Shown here piece after piece: positions 11,531 through 24,031 of a stretch of 49,395 bases of DNA. The translations under genes and the position numbers were made by a program. The notes beneath the pieces are model-generated. The model had not been told where the DNA came from. It did no database searches and saw nothing but the letters and a program-made list of their open reading frames with translations. The stretch is from Cristatella mucedo (Eukaryota; Bryozoa; Phylactolaemata; Cristatellidae), in contig WPIO01000187.1 in assembly GCA_009760855.2 (NCBI GenBank), positions 430,001 to 479,395 on the forward strand. Direction: 5' to 3'. The first letter of the stretch is position 1, and each line of letters begins with the position of its first letter.

Positions 11531-12284
11531 AGAGATCCTTTTAAATCTCCGCGGGTAACTAATGATCTCATGGATTAGACTTAACCGCCGTAAGACGCTG
11601 ACTGACAACGGTCGGAAGAGTACGATTCCAATCGCAACCGAGACTCTTCAGTCTCGTTCTGTGGTTGTTTGCAATCGTCCAGGAGGAATGGACCATGACA
11701 TAAACGGCTCAGATCGGCTGCTGCCAATTGATGGGGCAGGTCAACCACCACAGCCATCTAACCACCGTCGTATCTAACTAGAATATCGTCGGTCACGTGG
11801 AGGAGCGTAGACGGCAGATTGGTGCGTCCGGCTTCCTAGTAGCGAGCAGGAGGCACGCGCGTCGCGCCTGTCCGCCATGCTTCCGCCACGCCTCGCCCTT
11901 CCGAGCCTCGAGGAGCAGCTGCAGTAGCTTGGGCGATGGACCGGCTCAGGACAGATGTTAGGCAGCGACGGCGCCTGTCTCGATGTTTATCTTGCCTCTG
12001 CTGACGTCAGCTCATCCAATCCAGAAATTTGGCGGCTTAAGCCCACTCTAAGTACGCGCTGTTGCTGTGGCAACAAAGGCTTGACGCGCGCGACTCGCTC
12101 CTGTCACAGCCCCGCCCAGATCCGGATTACCGAAGGCATCCGTCGCCTCGCTTGACACCGACAACGCCTTGGTGCTGAAACGGTCTGCTTAAGGTTGCTT
12201 AAACGAAACCGCTTGATGAAATTTTGATAATATTGAAAAGCCTGTATTATCCCTGCGAAAGTACGACTATACTTACCGACTACA
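11531..12284. other. No assignable gene
   Basis: No conserved domain or repeat recognised; moderately GC-rich between 11790 and 12170. Confidence 0.4.
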
Positions 12285-12405
12285 CTATCCTTACACGATC
12301 GAGGTCACGGGGTCGAACCCTGCGGCCTACGTGACGCACCCCGATAGAGATTTGGTTATCTAGGGTGCTATGCAAATAATTATATTTTATATTTCTATTA
12401 CAACT
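12285..12405 (+). repeat. SINE family B copy
   Basis: B-box-like GGGTCGAACCC in CACGGGGTCGAACCCTGC, then GATAGAGATTTGGTTATCTA and GGGTGCTATGCAAATAATTA. The tail matches the 3' end of LINE A, the head a tRNA. Confidence 0.6.
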
Positions 12406-14796
12406 AATTAATTACCTTCAGGAGAGACTTTCCTGGTTGCTATACAACTGATGGATACAAAGGTAATGCAGCATCGTTTCGCATGCCCATTTCATACTAT
12501 GGTCACTGCACCTGTTGCAGGACATTTGAAGCGACGTTCAACGAAATAGCCAGCGCCTGCTAGCATTTACATTAAATGTATCCTTTTTAGAGATATATTT
12601 TCGCTTTAGGGCTTGTAATTTAAGTTTTAGTTTGTAGGTTTTGTGTTTTTGAGTAGAGGGCTTAGTGATAAGGTTTCCTACTTTTTGGATTATGGTCTTG
12701 TGATTAGCTTAGCTTGCTGGGTGTAGCGAGAAAATGTTCGCCACAAAAAACCATTTTAAAACGTGTTCATTAAAATTAAATACATAAAGATACTGGCTAC
12801 CTTGTTGAACATGCTGCTAGGAGCGTAGCGTCCTCAGCGCAAAGTAAGCTGTCTGCATGCATAGACGACGCCGCACTGGCCGAACTCGAGTAGCATGCGC
12901 TCAAGCTAGCCGTCGCCTACTTTAGAGTCAGCTAATAAGGCGCCCTGCTGCGAACACTATGCCCATAGCTGGCTAGATGGCTTGCTATGACATCTGCTGT
13001 GCCCATTGCAGAACACGTCAAGCCTCCTGTAGGTGTACATTAAAAACACGTTTTTCACATGGATAATTACTGTATAGTATGTTTTTTGAGGCTGATAATC
13101 CTCTGAAGAGGGGAACTTAGGATGGCTTCTTAATCGTGGAAACCGCAGAGTACAAAAATAAAATTGCATCAAAGCATCACATTTGTCTATTGCCACGGTA
13201 AGAAAGAGAGCGCGAGAGAGAAAGGCAGCTGGTACGGAAGCTGAATAAAGTAAGAGACCGTGTTTTTTCAGTTTGTTGCTTCTCTCTAGGCCGATTTGTA
13301 CCATCGTTTGACCCAGTCGGGTGCCAAGTGATTGGTCCAAACACCGCATCCTAGTATCCTAGTCGCATCTGCAGTTAATTCAATACTGAGGGTTTCCTGG
13401 CTATATGTGAATATAAAACTCCATCTCGATGCCGTAGAGCGAGGAAAACTCATTTCTATGACTGCAGAGACTGGTATATCGCATCACCGACGCCTAAAGC
13501 TTCGAATAACTTCTTTTCATCACACGGCAGAGAACCTAGTGGGAAGACGTTACGTTGCCTCGCAACCGCGGTGGTAGGCAAATGCGCATTTGTGGCCTTG
13601 AAGCTTTTGAGGAGGGCTGTAATTACAAATTTTTTCTTCGTAAATTGTGTGGTGGTTGGGTATTCAGCAAGAAGTCATTTTTTCATAAAATGAGAATACG
13701 ATCGCGTTTTACTTGTTCGTGCACATGCATCGTTGCGGCTCCGACGCAGTAGCCGCCGACCGTGCCATATAGGTTTAATCTTTGGGAGCCTAATTTGAAA
13801 GAGGTAGCCATCGCCACATTTGAACAAGTTGCAAAAGAATGCCGTTTAGAAGAGAAAGCAAGAAATCCGAAGTACCGAAAGCCATGCCAAGGGAAAATGC
13901 AAGCTCGCAAACAATATGGTGCTGGCTACGAAGCTCTGACGTGTTTTTCACGTGTGCGCATGAATGTAAAACACTCTGTTCGATGCGCGGTGCTGTAATG
14001 AATGTTGTAGCTATAGAAGAAGCTATGAAATCATTTAATGAAGCTTCTGAGAAGATCCATAAAAATATATAAGCAGTTTTTAGAAAGTCTAGCTCGCCAC
14101 CACCATCATCGATAAAAACAATTGGGCATGAGTGCAAAGATATTTTTGTAGACCGTTTTAATTAGTTTCCGTGTTTTTCCTCTTTTGCGGGTCTAACCTG
14201 GCATGATGTTGTCATGCCCACATTAAGCGTAGAAAGCAATTTGGTTTTCTGTGGGTGCTATGCAACTGTATTGTTATTATTATATTTTGGCTTGCAAATA
14301 CTGTTAATTAAAGTGCAGCTTTCACTTCACCGCATCTGTTGTCATGTTGAACAAGGTGTTGCTAAAATATTTGTATCTTTGTCAGGTTTCATCAATTTTT
14401 TTAAGTGGATTTACATGAAACCTTAGATGCTGCTGGTGACATCACGTGAAAGAATATTAAGATTTGTGGGTGCTGAGCTTTCGTTGTTTTTGGGCCAGTC
14501 AACATGAATCATCCTTTAGGAAAGAAAAATTATTTACGATCTCCCGTCAGAAGTTGCAAGGTAGAACGTTGCGAGAGGAAAATGCTGCTATTGCTATTCT
14601 AGCTGTCTTTTTAGCCGGCATTCAGGTCACATGGAATCAAAAGAAATTTAAACATAAATGCAGATGTCCAAGGTATTGAGGAACTACGGGAGGCAAGCTA
14701 AAGTAAGGTGTGGTCAATTGTGTAGACAGTTTTTGCTGGCCAATTAACTGACGTTAACTGTATTGATTTAGATAGATATGTCGGATTGAAAATGCT
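12406..14796. other. Unassigned; possible 5' part of the KDZ transposon
   Basis: Contains scattered open frames (13762-13998, 13839-14072, 14464-14679) with basic residues but no motif I recognise. They lie upstream of and in line with the transposase remnant, so some may be its decayed N-terminal exons; this is inference only. Confidence 0.3.
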
Positions 14797-15111
14797 TTGC
14801 AAGCGCAGCTGAATGAGAATGCCTTTCGCTCACAGCGCGAGCATGACGCACAGCTACAAGATGACGGTAGGTCGTCGCTGAGGACTGCTATGTTTGAACA
14901 AGCTTTGATGGGAATTGCGAGTGTTGACTTGCCGAAGTGCTTTAGCTGCCGGGCCTATTCTGATGTCCGGTGTTTATCGTGTGACAATCTTTGCACAAAT
15001 TGCGTTAGGAGAATTCACCACAAGTCACTCCTCCAGCTCGACCGAATGGAAACCAATGGAGAGTACCTGCCAGCCAATATATCTTTCTATGCGGCAGTGG
15101 AAATGCATTAG

Positions 15112-15572
15112 AAAGGCCAACACTCGATGAGTACCAGCTTGTGTCTGAAATGTATGGCCTTTTCGAGTAGAAAGTAATAGCTTCGACATGAAGAGGAGTA
15201 AAATTCGAAGGTAAATGGTTTCCTGCAGCTAGCTAAGGAGACGTATACGACTGGGGAAGTAGAATATATGGAAGTGTCAATAACAGTTAAATGATGTCTG
15301 TGATAACCAAGCAAGGTAGCTCCTTTTGGTTATAGTAATTTACAATATTGAATTTTTAATTGTACTCGTGAGGAAAGAGTGAATGCCATATTTTAAGACG
15401 CTTTAACGTGACGATGGGAATCCTTGAATGATCGTGCTTCGACACACCGAAAAACCCAAAACCTCAGTAATTTATCCGTCTTGGTTTCTGGCCGTCTTCA
15501 ATACGCCAGTTGACCACCTTGGTGTCTGAAGAATTGCTGAAATATTGCAAGCAAATTTTAAGACTCTCACCA
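15112..15572. other. No assignable feature
   Basis: Sequence between the zinc-finger part of the KDZ remnant and the LINE A insertion; probably intron or decayed transposon sequence. Confidence 0.35.
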
Positions 15573-16927
15573 TATACCATCGATCACAAAGTTCTTCTAG
15601 AGCGCCTCTCATCTCGCCTGGGCATCACTGGCACTGCTCTGCAGTGGTTCAGGTCCTATCTCAGTGGGAGACTCCAGAGTATTGACGTGAATGGACAAAG
15701 ATCATCTGAAGTACCTCTGAAATATGGAGTACCTCAGGGCTCCGTGCTAGGTCCGGTTCTTTTCACGGTTTATACTCTGCCTCTTGCTGATGTGATTGCC
15801 AAGCACAATCTAGGCTTTCACTTCTATGCGGATGACACTCAGTTGTACCTTTGCTTTGATCCCTCCCAGCCTTCGAGCACCTCAGATTCTCTCAACTCAC
15901 TTGCTGCATGTATTGATGAAATCCGCACATGGACGACAGCAAGTTTTCTAAAACTAAACAATGAAAAAACCATCTTACTAGTTACGGACAAACCCAGTGT
16001 GATTCAGAAATAGGAAAGGCTGACGCTCAAAATTGGCTCTGCCAGCATATCTCCTGTTGAATCAGCTCGAAATCTTGGTGTCATATTCCAAAGCGACCTC
16101 TCGTTAGACGGCCATATCAGCTCCACGGTCAAATCAGCCTATTTTCAGCTTCATAACATTGCTAAAATTTGGGCTTGTTTAGATAAGGATACCACGTGCA
16201 AATTGGTCCATGCATTCGTGACATCTCGTCTCGACTTCTGCAACTCGCTGCTTACAGGCCTACCAGCATGTGCGATCAGGCGATTGCAGCTGGTGCAAAA
16301 CTCTGCAGCTAGGCTTGTCTGTCGTGAGCGTCGCAGTTGCCACATCACACCACTTCTCGCCGACCTGCACTGGCTACCAGTGAGGCAATGGATTGACTTC
16401 AAGGTTTTGTCGCTCACTTTTAGGTCTCTTCATTCTATGGCTCCAGCCTATCTGTCAGATATACTACCCCATCAGGCTAAGCATCGTACCACCCGCTTTT
16501 CGGAATCCAACAGTCTAGAAATACCTCGTACAAACCTTAAATCCTTTGGAGACCGTGCATATAGTTCATATGCTCCCAAAGCCTGGAACTCTCTCCCGAC
16601 CTGCGTCAGAACATCCCCTGACCTGACCACATTTAAAAGGAACCTAAAAACACACCTATTTAGGACAGCATTCAGTGGGTCCCTGTGATTCGTCCTTGAT
16701 GTGCTCATGCGTGCTGACACTGCGCATGCTGCCACTAACCACATTTGCACGCTGACCCTGTGCATGTCACCCCTAACCATATTATTCGTTTCGTTTGTTT
16801 TTTCAATCATGATTTTACTCACCATTCAATTGCATTTCACTTTGCAGCAAATGTAAAGCGCCTAGAGAGAGACTGAGTTCTCTGAGGGCGCGCTATCAAG
16901 TGAATCATTATTATTATTATTATTATT
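15573..16927 (+). mobile_element. LINE A copy, truncated within the RT domain, nearly open ORF
   Basis: Non-LTR retrotransposon of the L2/CR1 type. It starts at TIDHKVLLERL inside RT motif A, then GVPQGSVLGPVLFTVYTLPL and the catalytic FYADDTQLYL box. The frame is open from 15573 to the C-terminal FRTAFSGSL at 16688 except for one TAG at 16011-16013, where sister copies have TTG (Leu). After the ORF comes a 3' UTR of about 230 bp and a (TTA)n tail (16907-16927). The endonuclease domain and RT N-terminus are missing, as with normal 5' truncation. It is inserted in the KDZ pseudogene. Confidence 0.85.
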
Positions 16928-17205
16928 AAACCTCGGCATTCTGTCGAATTCAGCCAATCGCTTTATTCAGCCATCGACCTGGCACACGGTTGATGATGAT
17001 GTATTATATTTGTAGATGAGAATGCCTTTTATTGTGTGAAAATGTGTTCAAGTTGGTGTGCATTTATAGGAAAAGAGTTGTAGTCAGTCGCCTGTAAGGA
17101 AGTGCCGTATCAGCATGTAGCGATATTCACATGTACGTTTTAAGTCTTAGAGCTTTGATACTCGATGCGTTAATTTTGTAGAATCCCTTAGCGAGACCGA
17201 TTTTT
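16928..17205. other. No assignable feature
   Basis: Sequence between the LINE A tail and the next KDZ fragment; ends with a polypyrimidine stretch (17201-17210) that could be a splice acceptor tract. Confidence 0.35.
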
Positions 17206-17494
17206 TTCATGCAGATGCTTCCAGAATTTAGCTTCTGCCAAGAAACCTTGGCTAAATTCCAGGAGCCCAGCTGCAGTCATTGTCCTTCCTGCACTAACCA
17301 GCAACATGCTGCACACACTGATGGTAATTTTAAGCGTTATCGTTTGAAAGGCAACTGAAGTTAGTTAGAATTTATTGGCCTCAAAATTAATTGTCGTATA
17401 AAGTTACAAATTACCTAACCCGATCTTATGGAGCAGGTGGAATAGTATTATGCATTGAAGCAGTCTTATAACAGTCTATAACAGTCCCGTCTTA

Positions 17495-17645
17495 TAATGT
17501 ATTGCACACTCGCTCTTCACGACCGAGGTCGTGGGTTCGAATCTTGCAGTGGCAATCCGTTATTGCCAACTACAAGCGGTGGTGATAGCCATAAAGGCTT
17601 TTCTATTGCCATACAAGTTAGTCTGATAAAACAGCCAATATTTTT
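17495..17645 (+). repeat. SINE family A copy inside the KDZ remnant
   Basis: tRNA-like B box GGTTCGAATCT within GTCGTGGGTTCGAATCTTGC, then the family body GCAGTGGCAATCCGTTATTG and CAAGCGGTGGTGATAGCC, ending GATAAAACAGCC. Closely related to 48063-48250 and 32946-33095. Confidence 0.7.
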
Positions 17646-18500
17646 AGCGAAAAACGGTCAAGCTATTGCGGCAACTCTTGTATTGTGGCAGACAAAGCCG
17701 TTTGGACACTGTTAGATTCTGTAAGAGAGTCGGACAAGGTGAAAGCCGCATTCTTCTTTGCGGTTCAATATTTATGAGACTACGCTTTTCTTTTTTTTCA
17801 ACTGATTATAATGGCACGTGACTTGCCGGATTGTGATATATGCTTGAATCAGCTTGTTGGTGGCCAACGTCTACTTAATCTTCTCCTTAGTTCAACAGTA
17901 GAGGCGCCGCACCGACTAAGAAATGGCCCTTTGTACTGGTTGACTTTGCTTTTCTCAATCGTTTGTCTCGACGTACATAAAGCATGCTATTTGCATTGCC
18001 CAGTTTGCTGTTCTTCAGGGAACGGACACGAAATGTGGGGATACAGCGTGGAGTGCAGCCCAGAACTTCACTAGGAAAAAACCGCCAAAAAGTTGGCCAA
18101 ACCGGTCTAATTATGGTTACCTGTCGTCATATGCTTGCTCAGAAAGAACTCAACATGTATCGAGGAGAAATTTGTCCTAGCGCTTTCTTCCATCCGGTAT
18201 GCCTTGCATTAAAATATAGTGCAATTTTTGAAAATTTAAGGACACTGGTCGCCGAAGTGCATATATTTCAGCTTGAGATCTGCAGTGCAAACAGGGTGAG
18301 CTACGTGTGTATGAACGTGGCTTGTCGATACTGACTGTGGGCGCAGCTGCACATGAGGTTTCTGCCTGATCGTTACAGCCCCAAGCATTTTCTCTCAGTT
18401 GTGCATGCCAAGGCACATACCTTTAATTGCCAGCTAAGTGAAAGTGCTCATTTAATATGCGCACTGAAATTCGGTATGAGTTCTTCACAAATTTATGCCG

Positions 18501-20045
18501 GTCTCCCTTATACCATTCCTATCAAAGACACTGGAACGAGACATGGCCGACCGGCTGAAATATATTGAAGCTTCGAACCTTTCTAGTAAGTTCCAGTCTT
18601 ATTTTAGAGCTAATTCCCCCACAGAGTCAGCATTACTTCGGGTGAGAAACGACCAACTTATGAATGCAGACATGGGTAGAGTATCTCTGCTTGTTTTGCT
18701 CGATCTCTCCTCAGCTTTTGATACTATCGATCACCAAGTTCTTCTTGAGCGCCTATCATCTCGCCTGAGCATCACTGGCACTGCATTGCAATGGTTCAGG
18801 TCCTACCTCAGTGGGAAACTTAAGAGCTTTGATGCGAACGGACAAAGATCATCCGAGAAGCCTCTGACATGCGGGGTACCTCATAGCTCCGGGATTGGTT
18901 TTATTCTTTTCACGGTTTATCTTTTCCTCTTGCCGAAGTGATTTCAAAACACAATACAGTCTTTCAAATCTATGCGGATGACGCTCAGCTGTACCTTCGC
19001 TTTGATCCATCCCAGCTCGGCAGCACGTCGAATTCTCTCTTGCTGCATGTATTGATGACATTCGCACATAGATGGGACAAATTTTCATAAACTAAACTAT
19101 GATAAAATCAATTTACTAGTCATGAGCAAACCAAGTGTGATTCAGAAATTGAAAAGGCAAACGCTCAAAATCGGCTCTGCAAGCATACGTCGTAGTGAAT
19201 CTACACACAATCTAAGTGTCATGTTCCAAAGTGACCTTTCATTACACGATCACATCAACTCCACAATCAAGTCTGCCTATTTTCAGCTACATAACATTGC
19301 TAAAATTTGGGCTTGCTTAGGAGGAAATACACATTTAAATTGGTCCATGCATTTGTGATATCTCGTCTTAACTGTCTTGACTTCTCAAATTTGCTTGCTG
19401 GTCTACAGGCCTGTGCAATCAGGCTGGTGCAAAACTCTGCATCTAGGCTTGTCTGTCGTGGGAGTTCCAATTTCCACATCAGGCCCTTCTCGCCGACCTG
19501 CACTGGTTCCCAGTCAAGCAACACATCGTCTTCAAGGTAGTGTCACTCATTTCTAGGTTTCTTCATTCTTTGGCTCCACCCTACCTATCAGATCTACTGC
19601 CCCACCAGGCTAAGCATCGTACCACTCGCTTTTCGGAATCTAATTATTTACCTATACCTCGTACAAACCTCAAATCTTTTGGAGACCGTGGCTGTAGTTC
19701 GTATGCTCCGAAGGCCTGGAACTCACTCCCGACCTGCGTCTCATCTCCTGACTTGACTTCATTTAAAAAGAAACTAAAAATACCCCTATTTAGGAAAGCA
19801 TTTAATGGGTCCCTGTGATTCGTCCTTTACGTGCTTATGCTTGCTGACACTGTGTACGCTGCCACTTACCATATTGGGACGGTGACCCTGTGCATGTCAC
19901 CCTTAGCCATATCATTCTTGTTTTTTATCGAGCATGATACCACTAACCATTGTATCATGCTTCCTTTGCAGCAAATGCAAAGCGTCGAGAAATAGATTGA
20001 GTTCTTTGAGGGTGCTTTATAAGTGTATTATTACTACTATTATTA
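18501..20045 (+). mobile_element. LINE A copy with most of the RT domain, degraded
   Basis: Longest LINE A copy here. Starts at IPFLSKTLERDMADRL, then SPTESALLRVRND and LLVLLDLSSAFDTIDH (RT motif A with catalytic Asp). The next block is corrupted (GVPHSSG instead of GVPQGSV), and the motif C region is YADDAQLYL near 18971-18996 in another frame. Further pieces give the C-terminal SFGDRGCSSYAPKAWNSLP and FRKAFNGSL at 19818. Several frameshifts and stops make it inactive. Ends with a 3' UTR and ATTATTACTACTATTATTA tail. Confidence 0.85.
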
Positions 20046-22037
20046 ACTTACATTGCGTTGCAGCTAAGCATGTTGCATACAGCGGGTATTACTCGGGAGG
20101 TTTAGACAGGTGAATTGCATGGCGAAGTGTATATCGCCTCACGGACTTCTACATTTCGATGAGAAGATCGATATTCAGATGATCAAGATTAGAAATATTG
20201 CTGAGCCTGAAAACAAGCTGCTCTAGTCGGTGGAAATGGGATCGCAGAAACGGATCTTCCAAGCACGAGCAGCGTTCTTTGGCCTCCGGGGATCTATCAG
20301 CGGCTAGGAAACTTCGCGGTTCTTGACGAAGTCAACTCTAGTCAGCCACACGGGTTAGCCAAAAGGCCTCCTACCCGGGCTGAGCACTGCACAAGAGAGA
20401 ACATTTAGGCGCAGAAAAACCGCTGAAAGTGGCAATGCTACAGCAGCCGTAGATTTCACGGGCCCGCACTTCTGTCCAACGTACAAAACATCCGGTTGGG
20501 ACCTTCAATACTTGAACGCAGCACGGTGGTGTCATAGGCCGTACGGGCGTCGGGAGGCCCGCCCACCATCAGCCGCTTTGGCTTTAGAATTTCTCTCGCG
20601 GTGATTCCACCGACTAGAGCAGCTTGAAATTTGAAATGGACACCGGTGCAAATGACTGGAGAAACGCAACTTGGGGTCTTTTGATGTACATGCGTCGCGC
20701 CGGACGCCGTCCACAGCTCAGGAATTGAATCGGGCCAGCTTGTGAAACTGTACAGGCAGATGCGGGACATCAGCGGAAAAACACTAGTAGCTGGCAGGAG
20801 ATGCAGAGCATCTCTTCATTCTGCACTGATGTAAGTATGAAATACATCTGCAAAACTCTTTGATACAAGACAGCTTTAAACTGTGTCGTGATATGAACAT
20901 ATACGTATCGTCGGACGTCAACATTGTTGTCGGTACCGCCGCAGCATCTCATAGCCAAGACAGCACAAACCTATGAGTTGATCTATTGGGAGAGGCTCGA
21001 CACTTGGCTTGCGGCACGAACTGCAGCATTGGAGTGCTCATTCTTACATGCCTTTCCGGGTTTTACGCAATTCCTGAATAGTTCACTTGCCGACTTAATG
21101 TCAACATAAAGGGTTCACCATGAAGAAGTCAGACCAACCGTTAATGCCATGGTACACGCTTCTGGGCAACTCAGGATCAGCCCAATGTAAGCTACACAAA
21201 ATAACAACAATTTCGACCTGATTCGCTGTAAATACTAAGTCACTGGCGATCCCAGGATTTGGGACATACCTTCTAGTGTTGCATAACTCACACTTTGCAG
21301 GTCATCCTGCATGTGCAATAACAAGTCCAAAGCTCCGCTCGCACGTCTTGGCAGCCAGAGCCAGTTATGTCTATTGGTCTCGTTAACATAGTCGGCAACT
21401 CAATAAAACGTGCTGTAACTTGTACGTGCTCAAGTTAGCACTCTCACTCGGCTTCAATGACCGTAACACTTCCTCCTCAGGCTAGTTATGGTCATGAATC
21501 TTCCTCGGACTTTATTTGTGTGACTGTGCATCTAACACGCCTATAATGCCTTGGTATTCAAAGAGTCGTGATTTCTTGAAAACTTTCATAATACTTTTGT
21601 AAGTAATTCATAAAGTGCTTACGAACAAACAAGAACACTGCTGCGGTGAACAGGTGAGTTTTCTGCTTCTCTTAGATATCAGCAACGTCGCAATATATAC
21701 TCGTCCATGAGCTTGCTGACGTGGGCTCATGCGAACCTTCATGGCTCCCATCTTGCATTGCGCGACGACGGTTTAGTTAGCACAGTACATGCTATCATCC
21801 TCCAAAAGATTTGCTTTTGTTCGAAAATTTATGCAGTGTTTCGAAAGAAATTTACTTGACTCGGTATGGTAAGAAAAATGTATTACTATGCTTGAGAGCC
21901 GGGAAAAACACTTACGCCTTAAACCTGAGTACAAGCTACTAGTAATCGCCTAAATGTGATGCACCGAAATGCTAGTGCATGGAAATTGATGCTGTGGAGC
22001 TACAGGAAGTGTATTGCATTGGTTAGCATAACATTCA
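20046..22037. other. No assignable gene
   Basis: A 104-codon open frame on the minus strand (20770-20456) and several shorter ones have no recognisable motif. No repeat from the families seen here is evident. Confidence 0.4.
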
Positions 22038-22320
22038 TTTCTTACGCAACGACATCTACTCTCCAACTGCCGACTATGGCACATCTTTTTCAGCGGTCCT
22101 GAACTGCTACTTCTATGCTACTCACTACCTCAACTGCTCTCCTGACTCTGCTATGCTTCCCACTTTCTTTTTGTTGCGTGAGACGAAGTCTGTTGGCTAC
22201 CGAATGCGTACCGAAAGCCGCTTAGGCTGTGAATGCGCTATACAAAACTCTCCTGCGTAACACCCACGTGGTCTTTATGACTTTGTGGAGTTACAGACGG
22301 AGATACATTACATTCCGGGT
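22038..22320 (+). mobile_element. LINE B 3' fragment
   Basis: Begins CTTACGCAACGACATCTACT and continues through CTCACTACCTCAACTGCTCT to GGAGATACATTACATT. Matches the 3' ends of the LINE B copies at 30069-30344, 35836-36495 and 48528-49235. Confidence 0.8.
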
Positions 22321-23630
22321 GCAAAAGGTACTCCCAGAAACAGCGGTGCCAATTAAACCAGCCTGATTATGGAGGATAATTATTATTTGCGACAATTCAA
22401 CTAGTCCATATTTTATTGCCAAGGCCATATTAAAAGCCGGCCATCTGAGATAGGCGGGTAGGTTGAATTGCAAACTCAGCTCTAGCATTCGAGCTGGTTG
22501 AGCTCCAGCCCTTCCAGCAGCCGTCGGTGTACGTAGCGACTCCTGTTGACCTCCTGTAACCGTCCGCTGCTGTCCGATAGACTTGTCTTGACTTGCGATG
22601 TTTAGGTAGAAGTACGCTTTGTCGCTAGCCGTGCTGCAAGATTCAGGCGTCGCAAGTATTCGTCTGATGGCAGCTGAGAATAACACCGATACGAGTGCTG
22701 TGTTTGCGGCCTCGTTCTTTCCGGACGTAGAAGCCGCACACCACGTTTGTAACGGCACAAGTCGTCATTAAGAGGCGAGATAGAAACGCATGCTCAAAAT
22801 GTGCTTACATTTCCCAGGTCGTCCTGAGCTCGCAATCTCTACCGCGAGCTGATTGCTGAGAGAAGACAGTACGGTTTTGGGCGTGTAAATGCTACTGGCG
22901 TAAATCGTTGGGATAAATCGACAAGGTTCGTCCGTCTGGACGCTTTCAGCTAATTCCGTGACAGATCATATTCTGGAAATGAAAGTATGACTGCCTAATT
23001 GTTGAGGTCCTACAAGGGTTTGTTGAATTGGACAATACAGGAGAATCTTTTAAAATTAATACCCCAGACAACTGACAGCATGAAGAAGTAAATGCCGCAT
23101 GGCTACAGGTGCAGTTTTTCGGAAGTTGTTCACGATGCTGGAGACTTGCTGCTCCAAGTCAACAGTGAGTGGCCACAGTTTTTGCCTAACATAACTAAAC
23201 CAAAGAAAAGTAGCCTTGAAGTTACTTCACTTGATTTCAAGCAATGCCACATCCCGTATAAATATCATCGCCCAACGTGTGTCACGCATAAAACCACATG
23301 AGCTACACTAGGTAAACAGGATGAAAAAGGTCAGAGTTCAGCCGTTTATACGTATAAGCTCCTATTGCATCCAGACGTCGGTAGAATTGTGGTAAAAAAG
23401 TTTGCCGCAGATTTGTTGCTGACTCCATTAGTTCGCTTGATGTGTGATTGACCATATACCCTTGCCAACCTCATACTTACAGTGTCTCAAACTAAGAGTG
23501 TCTCAGGGACACAAGCACCAACCGTTGCCAGCAAGAGCATAAAGATCCCTCCCTGTGCTGATAAACTGGAGAATTTAATTTAATATCGTACATATTACTT
23601 TACAGCTACAAGTGCATCGATCAGCACCTC
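22321..23630. other. Unassigned; one 155-codon minus-strand frame
   Basis: The open frame 22758-22291 on the minus strand overlaps the LINE B tail at its 3' end and shows no domain I recognise. It is long for this stop-rich region but is not supported as a gene. Nothing else is visible to 23630. Confidence 0.3.
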
Positions 23631-23633
23631 AAT

Positions 23634-23785
<152 letters not shown>

Positions 23786-23855
23786 TTTCCTCGATTGTTT
23801 TCACTCGCATACACATAATACTACAGTCATTAAATTGATGGCGTTGCTCAAATTA

Positions 23856-23889
23856 ACTATATTTCATACCAGCTGCACTTACCACTGCG

Positions 23890-23947
<58 letters not shown>

Positions 23948-23981
23948 CGCAGTGGTAAGTGCAGCTGGTATGAAATATAGT
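23856..23981. repeat. Palindrome 2: 126-bp perfect palindrome with (TA)n centre
   Basis: Arms of about 38 bp (left begins ACTATATTTCATACCAGC, right ends GCTGGTATGAAATATAGT) flank a (TA)n core. It lies 70 bp from palindrome 1. Directly after it, a unit like ATCGAGGAAAGATTAATCAA is tandemly repeated twice (23988-24031). Confidence 0.95.
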
Positions 23982-24031
23982 GAAAGTGATCGAGGAAAGA
24001 TTAATCAAAGCAATCGAGGAAAGATTAATCA

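Larger units (their letters stand above)
14797..18434 (+). pseudogene. Decayed KDZ-type transposase (CxC zinc finger plus catalytic fragments)
   Basis: Ordered fragments fit the Kyakuja-Dileera-Zisupton transposase family. At 14932-15063 is a cysteine cluster (CFSCRAYSDVRCLSC, LCTNC, then an NGEYLP tail) like the CxC zinc finger that precedes KDZ domains. At 17214-17360, after a good polypyrimidine/CAG acceptor, comes CSHCPSC and then DGNFKRYR, the first catalytic-Asp region. At 18018-18090 is CGDTAWSAAQNF. At 18098-18175, in another frame, is TGLIMVTCRHMLAQKELNMY-RGE. Then come MNVACRY (where an Asp is expected at Asn), an in-frame TGA where the family usually has Trp, LW, and FLSVVHAKAHTFNCQ near 18385-18432. 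A frameshift near 18080, the TGA at 18332-18334, a LINE A copy (15573-16927), a SINE A (17495-17640) and a LINE A at the 3' end (18501 on) show it is dead. No terminal inverted repeats found. Confidence 0.7.

Noticed and set aside
20456-20770. 104-codon minus-strand frame
   Set aside because: No motif, no splice context and no match to neighbouring elements; treated as chance.
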